Shown piece after piece: positions 26,578 to 34,699 of a stretch of DNA of 64,000 bases. The position numbers were made by a program, and so were the translations under genes. The notes beneath the pieces were generated by a model. The model was given only the letters and a program-made list of their open reading frames with translations. It was not told where the DNA came from and searched no databases. Numbering within the stretch: the first letter of the stretch is position 1; each line of letters begins with the position of its first letter. Source of the DNA: Pseudoalteromonas piscicida (GTDB lineage Bacteria; Pseudomonadota; Gammaproteobacteria; Enterobacterales; Alteromonadaceae); the NCBI RefSeq assembly GCF_000238315.3, contig NZ_CP011924.1, positions 1,156,501 to 1,220,500 on the forward strand, given 5' to 3'.

Positions 26578-27706
26578 AAGCCAAGTGCCACGGATTGTGC
26601 TCGTTGATGACGATGAGTTAATGTTGAAGTCGCTCCACCGCCACTTCAAAATCAGCATGGAAGGAGCTGAAATATTGACCTTTTCATCACCTAAACAATT
26701 CATAGAATCCCTAGATACGTTAGCAAGCATCGACATATTAGTGAGTGATTACCTTATGCCATCGATTAACGGTGTTGAATTAATCAATATCGTGAGGCGC
26801 CGTTATCCACAAGTCCTCACCGTGTTGTTAACCGGCGATACCACAGGCAAGGTACTGTGTAAGTCTTCAATTTCTGCTACCTTTATCGTCGCTAAGCCAT
26901 TTAGAAGAGAAGAATTCGATGATGTGATCACCGCTTTTTATCGACTCAATGAGCTGCCATTAAGTGAAGCAATAAAGCGTGCCCTAAATGAAACTTTCAT
27001 TGAAAACGAATTGCCTATCTTGCTAAGTAAAATTGAAGACATTGATTTAGATTTTCACAAGCTTGAAGCAATGCTGGAACAAGAGGTGCTCATTCAAGCT
27101 AAATTATTCCACCTGTGTAACAGTGCTTATGTGGGATTATCGACAAAGCAATACTCCCTCTCTACCGCAATTAAGACGCTCGGTGTGGATTTAGTGTCTG
27201 TAATTATTGTCTCTGTGTGTTATCACAATATGGTTGCAGCCAGATATGATATCGCGAACTGTGAGCAGTTAAGCGATATTAATTTTAGAAAGGTCAAATT
27301 ACTTAAGGAATTGGTACATAAGCTACATGACGGCTCAATTGACTCTGAGCGCGTTGTTTTTGTTCAATCCTTATTATTTCTTGGCGAGCTCGGCTCAGAA
27401 ATAGCTCAGCTTATTACCGAAAGTCAATGTCATTCCCCACAGAGTTGCTATATCGAGAAATTGCATATCGCCCTTTATACAGCCACATTAATTGGCTACG
27501 AGTCAGCCATCACAGATCAATTGTATGCGCTCATTAATGCCCTAGAAACGGGTAGCTCAGATTGCAATGCCACTAAGCTATTGTTGCTTATAGACACTAT
27601 CACCAATAAAGAAGTCAATCAGACGGTGATCAACACCTTTTTTGATCAAAAGAGCCAAGATTGGTTGGAGCTTTTCTATGAACTCAGAAGCAAATACTTT
27701 AGTTAG
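26567..27706 (+). CDS. Response regulator with HDOD-type domain
   Basis: From ATG 26567 (GAGGAG about 10 bases upstream) the product is 379 residues. A receiver occupies ~7-125 with VLVDDDE, ILVSDYLMPSING, VLLTGD and IVAKPF. The rest resembles HDOD domains: PILLSKIEDIDLDFHKLEAM and LFHLCNSAYVGLSTKQYSLS, then TAIKTLGVDLVSVIIVSVCY. HDOD proteins are non-catalytic HD relatives acting as signalling scaffolds, often with c-di-GMP proteins. It overlaps genes on both sides (11 and 29 bases). The longer frame opening at 26510 lies inside the EAL gene and is rejected. Confidence 0.85.
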   Translation: MSIKSQVPRIVLVDDDELMLKSLHRHFKISMEGAEILTFSSPKQFIESLDTLASIDILVSDYLMPSINGVELINIVRRRYPQVLTVLLTGDTTGKVLCKSSISATFIVAKPFRREEFDDVITAFYRLNELPLSEAIKRALNETFIENELPILLSKIEDIDLDFHKLEAMLEQEVLIQAKLFHLCNSAYVGLSTKQYSLSTAIKTLGVDLVSVIIVSVCYHNMVAARYDIANCEQLSDINFRKVKLLKELVHKLHDGSIDSERVVFVQSLLFLGELGSEIAQLITESQCHSPQSCYIEKLHIALYTATLIGYESAITDQLYALINALETGSSDCNATKLLLLIDTITNKEVNQTVINTFFDQKSQDWLELFYELRSKYFS

Positions 27707-28655
27707 TTACAAAGTACTGATATTAGACGATGAAACGTCAATACTTAAGGCGTTAAAACGAGTCATACGGCTGCCTTCGGTAGAGGTTGTCAGTTTTGAT
27801 AATCCTTTTGAAGCTCTTGAGTACATAGACACGCACCCCGTTCAGGTTATTATCTCTGATTTTAGAATGCCGCTAATGAATGGTGGAGATTTTCTAAAAC
27901 GAGCCAAAAAAATAAACCCTGGTGCAATTGGCCTAATTCTTAGCGGTTATACCGACTCCGATATGCTTATTGATATGATTAACAGCAAGGTTGCGCATAA
28001 GTTTTTGTGTAAACCATGGGAGAACGACAAATTACTCGAAGAAGTTAATGCAGCAATAGACGTATACAATAATAATTATTTTAAAACGGTTTTACAGGAA
28101 CAACTAAAAAAGCGTGATTGCCCACGGGTATTAATCAATAATGAAGGCCAAGTTGTCGAGCATAATCTCAGCAAAGACATAGAATCTCAGATTCTTGCGG
28201 AGTTCTCGGCATGCTTTAGTGGTAATGGCATCTACCACACTCCTCTTGGTGTTTTGAGATGTGAGATCCGTAGCAATCCAAAAGACGAGGAGTTCTATCT
28301 GATCACGATAGAAAAAGTCGAAGTAACAGACGAAATTAACGTCTATGAAGTTATCACCGAGCTGCTATTATGTTACTCGATAAACCCCGTTCTCACTTAC
28401 TATGCGTTGCCAACTTGCGAACTCACCACAGCGAAATTGGCAGCTGCGGCTCAAGAAGTTTTCAGAAACTATAAAATATTACCGTCACCGACCCATAACT
28501 ATCTGTTTGTACTGGATAACATTGAGCAATCCTTATTGCCAAGAAAGCAGATAGAGCTAGAAATTCAGTTGGAAAAGTTACTCGATACCGCACTACCTCA
28601 CGAGATACAAAGTAATACCACTCAACTTGCTGCATTTTTAAATAATGGAGAGTAG
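27678..28655 (+). CDS. Response regulator with degenerate C-terminal domain
   Basis: From ATG 27678 (GGAG upstream) the product is 325 residues. The receiver (~10-130) closely resembles that of the REC-EAL protein (ILKALKRVIRL, IISDFRMPLMNGG, LILSGYTDS, FLCKPW). The remaining ~190 residues start with a PAS-like stretch (PRVLINNEGQVVEHN). They end in a region that may be a decayed GGDEF domain (NYLFVLDNIEQS), with no catalytic motifs. It looks like a REC-EAL relative that lost the EAL part. A scaffold or decoy role is inferred. It overlaps the HDOD gene by 29 bases. Confidence 0.75.
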   Translation: MNSEANTLVSYKVLILDDETSILKALKRVIRLPSVEVVSFDNPFEALEYIDTHPVQVIISDFRMPLMNGGDFLKRAKKINPGAIGLILSGYTDSDMLIDMINSKVAHKFLCKPWENDKLLEEVNAAIDVYNNNYFKTVLQEQLKKRDCPRVLINNEGQVVEHNLSKDIESQILAEFSACFSGNGIYHTPLGVLRCEIRSNPKDEEFYLITIEKVEVTDEINVYEVITELLLCYSINPVLTYYALPTCELTTAKLAAAAQEVFRNYKILPSPTHNYLFVLDNIEQSLLPRKQIELEIQLEKLLDTALPHEIQSNTTQLAAFLNNGE

Positions 28656-28657
28656 GC

Positions 28658-30949
28658 GTGGATACTTTTGCAAAAGTTGAATTAACACAAGATTTAGTCG
28701 AATCAAGCTTTCCGCTCGCCGACCTCAATACGCTACTCACCTCTCTCTCTGATTATTTCGAGGTACCAATTACTTTAGTCACCGTAATTGAAGGGCAATG
28801 GCAACATCTGATCGCCAGACATGGGATCCTAGCCGACAAGACACCGGAGCAAGATGCTTTTTGTAAGAGCTTAATCAAACATAACAAGTCTTTACTTGTT
28901 CCAGATACCGCCTTAGATGAAAACTATGCCAATAACCCACTGGTTACTGGCGAGCCCTACATTCGCTCATACTTGGGTGTACCTTTTCGACTCGACGGCA
29001 AGCCTATCGGTGGCGTCTGTTTAATCGATACCAAACCGAAAAATTATGCCGAGCGAGATGTTCATTTACTCGAGACAATTAGCGGTCTTATCACCAATAT
29101 TTTAGAGCTACAAAAGAACTATTCGTTATACCTCGAAGATCAAGAGTTAATCCGTTTTTCACCGATCGTGTTAATTAAGTGGAAGTATAATAATGGGCTG
29201 CGCATTCGTACGGTTTCTCCGAATATTGAACGCGTAATTGGTATTGACGCTTTCCACTTATGCTCCGGAGAATTGCATTTTGAAGACTTACTCACCGAGC
29301 CAAGTGTTGAGAAATTTCATTTTAACTTACAAAACCACTTGGATGGTTTAGAGGCGTCTGAAATTTTGCTAGAGATGGCATTAGACTCAAAACAGATCTG
29401 GATCCGTATGATCACCGTGGCGCACTTTAACCACGACGGCAGAATGACAAGCATTCAGGCTTTTATTACCGAAAATACTGCGCAAAAGTACACCGAAGAC
29501 AAACTCAATGAGACAAACCGACAGATGCGCCTGTTACTAGAAGCCTCGGAGCTAGGTACATGGGATTGGAATATTCCAGCAGATATCAACAAAGTTAATA
29601 AAAAGTGGTGTGATATGCTTGGAATTGAATTTGAATACGTTGAGACCAGCGTTAATTACTTCCGCCAACTTATTCATCCAGCCGATCGTAGTCACGTAGA
29701 AAGAGACCTAGCCAAGCACCTACAAGGGTTAACCGATGCCTACACCACGTCCTATAGAATGAAACATGCCGACGGACACTGGGTGTGGATAGAAACCTAT
29801 GGCAAAGTGGTTGAACGCGATAATAGCGGCAGAGCACTGCGCCTTGCTGGTACTCACCGGGATATTACCTACCGGATGGAAGCGCAGTTGCAAGAGCGAA
29901 AGCAAAAACAATTACTGTCTTTTATCAGTAAAGCACAGTCAGCCTATTTAAAGACTGGTGATCTGTCTAAATCATGCCGTGAAATTCTAGAAGAGCTCAT
30001 CGACATTGCGGATAGCCAATTTGCGCTGATCGGCGAGCTTGAGCATACCGCCGGTGTGCCAAGGCTCTTTATTCATGCAATTTCAGAAATGCAATGGAAT
30101 GATCTAAGCTCTCAATTGGTACAGCGGTATTATGATAACGATCTTTATTTTACTGATTTTAATAATCTGTTCGGGTCGGTTATCCTGACAGGGAAAACCG
30201 TAATTAGTAATGAACGAGGCAAGCACCCTGCGTCGAAAGGCACGCCAAAAGGACACCCAAGGATCTCTAAGTTTTTAGGGCTGCCGATAAAACTCAATGG
30301 CGAATTGGTCGGTATGATAGGACTTGCGAATAAGTTTTTTGACTATACCGAAGAAGATGCAAAATTCTTACAACCATTAGTCGATTCTCTAGCTGGTTTA
30401 TACTATGCGGTTAAACTCGATAAAGAGCGCCAAGAAGCAGAAAACAAACTGCTTGAACTCGCAATGACCGACACCTTATCAGGCCTGCCCAACCGACGTG
30501 CCTTTATGGAAAAAGCCGCCGAAGTTGGTGAGATATCCTTCCCCTATTTAATTGGTATGGTAGATATCGATAACTTTAAGTCAATTAATGATACCTACGG
30601 TCATGATGCTGGTGACAAAGCCATTAAGCTGATTGCTTACACCATAAAGGATGCGCTACGCAGTGATGATTTTACCGCGCGAATGGGAGGTGAGGAGTTT
30701 GCATTTGTATTGCTTGATGCCACACATGGATCATCTAGCGCATTGATTGAGACTATCAGAGAATCTATATCCAACTTGGAAATTACACTGTCAGAAGAAG
30801 AGAAAATACATCTCACGGTCAGCATTGGTGTAAAAGCGGTACTTCCCGAGATGGAAAAAATGTCTATTACAGGACATTTAAATGATGCTGATAAAGCTTT
30901 GTATGAGGCTAAACATACTGGCAAAAATAAAGTAGTTTGGTTCGAATAG
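28658..30949 (+). CDS. GAF/PAS/GAF/GGDEF diguanylate cyclase
   Basis: The 763-residue soluble product has an N-terminal GAF (~20-150, AFCKSLIKHNKSLLVPDT, SYLGVPFRLDGKPIGGVCLI). A PAS region lies at ~165-285 and a PAS with PAC at ~290-420 (GTWDWNIPADINKVNK, RLAGTHRDITYRMEAQL). A second GAF spans ~430-590 and a C-terminal GGDEF ~600-763. The active site reads GGEEF in FTARMGGEEFAFVL. An inhibitory RxxD site (RSDD) stands five residues before it, so it should be an active, feedback-inhibited cyclase. The GTG start has GGAG 7 bases upstream and follows the previous gene by 2 bases. Confidence 0.93.
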   Translation: MDTFAKVELTQDLVESSFPLADLNTLLTSLSDYFEVPITLVTVIEGQWQHLIARHGILADKTPEQDAFCKSLIKHNKSLLVPDTALDENYANNPLVTGEPYIRSYLGVPFRLDGKPIGGVCLIDTKPKNYAERDVHLLETISGLITNILELQKNYSLYLEDQELIRFSPIVLIKWKYNNGLRIRTVSPNIERVIGIDAFHLCSGELHFEDLLTEPSVEKFHFNLQNHLDGLEASEILLEMALDSKQIWIRMITVAHFNHDGRMTSIQAFITENTAQKYTEDKLNETNRQMRLLLEASELGTWDWNIPADINKVNKKWCDMLGIEFEYVETSVNYFRQLIHPADRSHVERDLAKHLQGLTDAYTTSYRMKHADGHWVWIETYGKVVERDNSGRALRLAGTHRDITYRMEAQLQERKQKQLLSFISKAQSAYLKTGDLSKSCREILEELIDIADSQFALIGELEHTAGVPRLFIHAISEMQWNDLSSQLVQRYYDNDLYFTDFNNLFGSVILTGKTVISNERGKHPASKGTPKGHPRISKFLGLPIKLNGELVGMIGLANKFFDYTEEDAKFLQPLVDSLAGLYYAVKLDKERQEAENKLLELAMTDTLSGLPNRRAFMEKAAEVGEISFPYLIGMVDIDNFKSINDTYGHDAGDKAIKLIAYTIKDALRSDDFTARMGGEEFAFVLLDATHGSSSALIETIRESISNLEITLSEEEKIHLTVSIGVKAVLPEMEKMSITGHLNDADKALYEAKHTGKNKVVWFE

Positions 30950-31008
30950 CAAAATATTTCATATTGCTTGATATACTTTAATTTCGCGTCAGACATAAAA
31001 ATGGAAAA

Positions 31009-31401
31009 ATGATGAAACCGCTCTCACGTAACCTAGCTGCACTTGGATTTTTAGTCACTTCATCTGTAGCTTATGCCGATTATACTGCTGAGTTAGAAAT
31101 TGACAGAATGCAGGACACACCGTTTAAAGAGTGTAGCGACTACACTTTTCGCCAAGTTATGAATAATTTTTTTACCGAACTCACTTGGGATTATCTCACA
31201 AGCGATTGGGGCAGAAACTACATAAATATTGATGGTTATGTAGAAGAAGAAGGCGAAAAGTTTGATTTTCTTCTTCAATACGAAGTCAAATCTGATGGGA
31301 CGTTTGAATTTAACGCAATGGAGTTCTTAGGAAAAGCAAAAGACGACTCGTTTATTATCATGATGCTCGACAAGATTTGCTATCATTCAACCGGTGATTA
31401 A
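31009..31401 (+). CDS. Small secreted hypothetical protein
   Basis: The 130-residue product has a signal peptide (about 1-23, TSSVAYADYTAEL). The mature part is acidic and aromatic, with a Cys pair (FKECSDYTF near the start, DKICYHSTGD at the end) that could form a disulfide. No family was recognised. It stands 59 bases after the diguanylate cyclase gene, same strand, and could be the last gene of that cluster or separate. It converges with the lysozyme-inhibitor-like gene. Confidence 0.7.
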   Translation: MMKPLSRNLAALGFLVTSSVAYADYTAELEIDRMQDTPFKECSDYTFRQVMNNFFTELTWDYLTSDWGRNYINIDGYVEEEGEKFDFLLQYEVKSDGTFEFNAMEFLGKAKDDSFIIMMLDKICYHSTGD

Positions 31402-31402
31402 C

Positions 31403-31419
31403 GCTTCAACTCGAAGCGC
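31403..31419. terminator. Weak convergent hairpin
   Basis: CGCTTC and GAAGCG form a 6-bp stem with loop AACTC in the 34-base gap between convergent genes. No T-run follows, so terminator function is uncertain. Confidence 0.3.
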
Positions 31420-31435
31420 TAATGTGCTTCTAAAC

Positions 31436-32287
31436 TTAGTCTACTGTAACTTTGCACTGGATGGGCTGTTGATAATAACCCCAAGTTAATATTGCTACAT
31501 TACTTTGTACTTTAAGGTGATAATCGCCACCGCGGTAATGAGTATCGCTGGCGGAGTTATCGATGAACATCAGCTTTTCACTGTCATTAAATTCTGCGAC
31601 CATGCTTAGTGGCTGAGTATCATAGTAAAAAACGGATAATAACTTATCGTTACAGAGATACGTCGTATGCCCGGAGCTAGTCACTAATGCAAAACGAGCC
31701 TCAAGCTCGGCAATACGGTGAATATACGACTGCTTCAAGCAATGCGTGCTATCGCTAGATTTCCAACACGCATTACGCCCTTTTATCCACCCTCTTTGCT
31801 CGGCTTGAAGCTGCTTCGAATGCGGCTCTTTTACAATTTTTTCATACACAGAATTGAGCCTGCTATCCAGTCGAGACAACACCGCACTATCACAAATAAC
31901 GGCTTCCATGCTTCCAGCTCTTACCTCGTTACAAGCGAATGTAGGCGTATGTAGGGTATGTTGTTTTAAGTGCTCGTCAATATAGCGACACCAATCCTGC
32001 GTGCCACGGTCGGGCTTATCCGAGTAACTTCTTACACCAAGTTTAAACTCAATGACCGATTGCCATTCTTGGCTGCCAAGATCAGGACCATGCCCGCTAC
32101 CATCGCCACTTATTAAAAGATCATCGACCTCTGTCATCCACTGCTCGCCACAGTGAAACGCTTCAACGTTCAATTGCTCGGTGGGTGTTAAAACTGTCCT
32201 AGTTTGTGGCGCACATCCAAATAGAGTGATGGCTATAACTGCAGCCAATCCATGAAAAAAATTACGGGTTAATGTAGTCGCTTTCAA
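31436..32287 (-). CDS. Lipoprotein with LprI-like and MliC-like lysozyme-inhibitor domains
   Basis: The 283-residue product has a lipoprotein signal (AAVIAITLFGCAPQ, Cys about 25). The middle carries a DUF1311/LprI-type domain (~115-195: FACNEVRAGSMEAVICDS, LNSVYEKIVKEPHSKQLQAE, QRGWIKGRNACW). The C-terminus resembles MliC (~205-283: TTYLCNDKLLSVFYYD and HYRGGDYHLKVQSNVAILTW). Both families inhibit lysozymes, so an outer-membrane or periplasmic inhibitor of host or competitor lysozyme is likely. It lies 54 bases downstream of cheB on the same strand and could be cotranscribed. Confidence 0.8.
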   Translation of the reverse strand: MKATTLTRNFFHGLAAVIAITLFGCAPQTRTVLTPTEQLNVEAFHCGEQWMTEVDDLLISGDGSGHGPDLGSQEWQSVIEFKLGVRSYSDKPDRGTQDWCRYIDEHLKQHTLHTPTFACNEVRAGSMEAVICDSAVLSRLDSRLNSVYEKIVKEPHSKQLQAEQRGWIKGRNACWKSSDSTHCLKQSYIHRIAELEARFALVTSSGHTTYLCNDKLLSVFYYDTQPLSMVAEFNDSEKLMFIDNSASDTHYRGGDYHLKVQSNVAILTWGYYQQPIQCKVTVD

Positions 32288-32341
32288 GCTAATTTCCTTT
32301 TAATCGCGTAAACAAGAGTTGCGCTTATCAAAACAGCAACA

Positions 32342-33394
32342 TTATGAAAAGCATTGAGTTATTGTCGTCGGCACGTCCGCTAGAGTCACTTCTTTACTGT
32401 GAGCATTTAGCTTAATGGCCTCTTTGGGCATTCCAAATACAATACTGGAGCTTTCATCTTGTGCATAAGTCTGCGCCCCCGATTTCTTCATTTCTAACAA
32501 ACCAAATGCACCATCTGCGCCCATTCCGGTTAATATAAATCCGATAGCATTGCTTCTAACTTGCTTCGCAACAGATTGAAATAATACATTGACCGAAGGC
32601 TTATGGCGCTGCACTGGCGGCCCATCTTTGAGCTGAGTGTAATAGAATGCACCACGACGAACAAGCTGAAGGTGATGGCTTCCTGGCGCGATATACACAT
32701 GGTTAGCCAATACGCGTTCGTTATGCTCAGCTTCTTTAATCTTTAATTTTGAAAGATCATTTAGCCTTTGAGCAAAGGCTTTAGTGAAGTTGGCTGGCAT
32801 ATGTTGCACCACCACAATACCAGGCAATTCGGGTTCTAATTGACTAAATATGTACTCAAGCGCTTGCGTCCCCCCTGTCGAAGTGCCGATGGCTACCACT
32901 TTATCAGTGGTATTAATGGAAAGGTTGGTATTGCTCATTGCAACATTGATAGCAGGCGCGCGGCTTATGTCTTCCGTAGAGGACTTTGGTCTGTAGAATC
33001 TCGCTTGCTTAACCACTTTAATAAATTGCTCGCGTTGAGACTCAAGAAATGATTTTAAGCCACACTCAGGTTTAGTTAAGATTTCAAATGCGCCAAGAGA
33101 GAGTGCCTCTACCGACAATTGAGCTCCTGTGGTTGTTAGCGATGAACAAATGATCACGGGGATAGGTTTATTGGCCATGAGCCAGCGTAAAAAGGTAATG
33201 CCATCCATCTGTGGCATTTCTATATCAAGAATAATAACATCTGGCGGCTCTGCCAACACGCTGGGCTGCGCCAAGACAGGGTTGCTAAACACCTTAGTCA
33301 CGCAGATTTCAGGCGAATACTCCAACATCGCAGTGACCGTTTGCCTTACCACAGCAGAGTCATCGATAATATAGACAGAAATTTTATTCGACAT
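32342..33394 (-). CDS. cheB: Chemotaxis protein-glutamate methylesterase/deamidase CheB
   Basis: CheB removes methyl groups from receptor glutamates when its receiver is phosphorylated by CheA. From ATG 33394 the product is 350 residues: receiver ~1-125 (VYIIDDSAVVR, VIILDIEMPQMDG, EILTKPE) and a methylesterase domain ~165-350. Its catalytic Ser lies in VAIGTSTGGTQAL, His in VVQHMPANFTKAF and Asp in GMGADGAFG. GGAGAG lies upstream of the ATG, which overlaps the cheD stop by one base (TGATG). It is the last che gene of the operon. Confidence 0.96.
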   Translation of the reverse strand: MSNKISVYIIDDSAVVRQTVTAMLEYSPEICVTKVFSNPVLAQPSVLAEPPDVIILDIEMPQMDGITFLRWLMANKPIPVIICSSLTTTGAQLSVEALSLGAFEILTKPECGLKSFLESQREQFIKVVKQARFYRPKSSTEDISRAPAINVAMSNTNLSINTTDKVVAIGTSTGGTQALEYIFSQLEPELPGIVVVQHMPANFTKAFAQRLNDLSKLKIKEAEHNERVLANHVYIAPGSHHLQLVRRGAFYYTQLKDGPPVQRHKPSVNVLFQSVAKQVRSNAIGFILTGMGADGAFGLLEMKKSGAQTYAQDESSSIVFGMPKEAIKLNAHSKEVTLADVPTTITQCFS

Positions 33395-33894
33395 CAGGTT
33401 GCTCTCCTGCTCGATAACGCAACATGAAAACGGTCTACCTGGCAAGAGCCATCCTTGAGATCCACTTGAATTCTCCGATAATAAGGGCCACCAACATCAC
33501 GCGCAATAAGCCTAAATCCATAATCGTCAATCAGCTTATGACTCATTTCGATGTTTCGCATACCGACAGTCTCTGAACAAGACGTTTTGAACATCTCTCC
33601 ACCACCAAAAAGCTTAATCTCCACACAATCCTCAGCGATACTAAACCGCTTTAAATATTGGCGAACCAACGAAAAAGTCTTATCGACATATTTAGCGGGC
33701 TCATCGTCATTCGGCTTTTCTGTGGTTGGCAATAGCATATGACTGACAACAACTAGTTGGTGCTGCTTAGACACTAAAACAAATGAAACACAGGACCCCA
33801 GCAAGGTATTGAGCGTTGCTGGACGAAATGACTCAATTGCCAAACTACCCGGCTGCAAAAATATTGATTCAACGTCTCTGTTTGGCATCAACAT
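33394..33894 (-). CDS. cheD: Chemoreceptor glutamine deamidase CheD
   Basis: CheD deamidates receptor glutamines and in some bacteria binds CheC. The 166-residue product has the CheD core TLLGSCVSFVLVSKQHQLVV with the catalytic Cys and VSHMLLP with the His. A later FGGGEMF and VGMRNIEMSHKLI also match the family. The start is ATG 33894 or 33888, inside the end of cheR (overlap of about 7 bases). It is flanked by cheR and cheB. A CheC-like gene lies in the next operon, making a CheC-CheD interaction conceivable. Confidence 0.93.
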   Translation of the reverse strand: MLMPNRDVESIFLQPGSLAIESFRPATLNTLLGSCVSFVLVSKQHQLVVVSHMLLPTTEKPNDDEPAKYVDKTFSLVRQYLKRFSIAEDCVEIKLFGGGEMFKTSCSETVGMRNIEMSHKLIDDYGFRLIARDVGGPYYRRIQVDLKDGSCQVDRFHVALSSRRAT

Positions 33895-34688
33895 TTTGCA
33901 TACACCGCAGGGGCGATTGACTCAAATTTGTCATACACGCCATTTAAGCTCTCGGAGTGTCCTAAAAACAAAAAACCTTGCTTCGGCATCGCCCTATAAA
34001 TATTCTCGAGGATTTTTACCTTTTCGTCTTTTTCAAAATAAATCAGTGCGTTACGGAGGAATATTATGTCAGCTTTACCACCGATATAAGGCACAAGTAG
34101 ATTATTTTTGAAAAAATTAACCTTATGATAGAGCTCATCATTCACCATGATATAGCCGGTCTTCTCTCCGACGCCATTTAGACAGTATTTCCTTAGATAT
34201 TCGTCAGGAATGTTTTTAGCACGATGTAAGGGGTAAATTGCCTTTTTCGCTAAATCCAGCATCCGCTCAGAAATATCACTGGCACGCACCACCCAATTCC
34301 CGTGACCATAATACTCCTGCGTGCACATGGCCAAGGTGTATGCCTCTTCGCCAGAAGAGCAAGCCGCACACCAAATATCTGGTGCAGACTTTTGGTAGTA
34401 CGTGGTAAACAGCTCTGCGAGCTTTTCAAAGTGTTTACGCTCTCTGAAGAAATAGGTTTCATTGGTAGTCAGCAAGTCGATGCACATATTTCGCTCACCT
34501 TTGTTATTGGGTATCTTTAGATACTCAATGTACTCACCATAGCTACTTAATCCTAAAATCCTCAGTCTTTGATTTAGTCGTCCACAGACTAAGTTCTTTT
34601 TATGATCCCTAAGATGTATTCCTGATTCGGCTTTGAAGAAGTCAGCAATACAGGTAAATTCTTGATCGCTAATAAAGTCCCCAATCAT
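33888..34688 (-). CDS. cheR: Chemoreceptor methyltransferase CheR
   Basis: CheR methylates receptor glutamates using S-adenosylmethionine. The 266-residue product has the N-terminal helical domain (SGIHLRDHKKNLVCGRLNQR) and the SAM fold with DIWCAACSSGEEAYTLAM. FLRNALIYFEKDEK and FLFLGHSESL are typical CheR motifs. It begins 11 bases after the poly-HAMP receptor gene, whose C-terminal HFEQF could be the docking site for this enzyme. AGGAGG lies just upstream of the ATG. Confidence 0.96.
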   Translation of the reverse strand: MIGDFISDQEFTCIADFFKAESGIHLRDHKKNLVCGRLNQRLRILGLSSYGEYIEYLKIPNNKGERNMCIDLLTTNETYFFRERKHFEKLAELFTTYYQKSAPDIWCAACSSGEEAYTLAMCTQEYYGHGNWVVRASDISERMLDLAKKAIYPLHRAKNIPDEYLRKYCLNGVGEKTGYIMVNDELYHKVNFFKNNLLVPYIGGKADIIFLRNALIYFEKDEKVKILENIYRAMPKQGFLFLGHSESLNGVYDKFESIAPAVYAKC

Positions 34689-34699
34689 GTGGCACCTCC

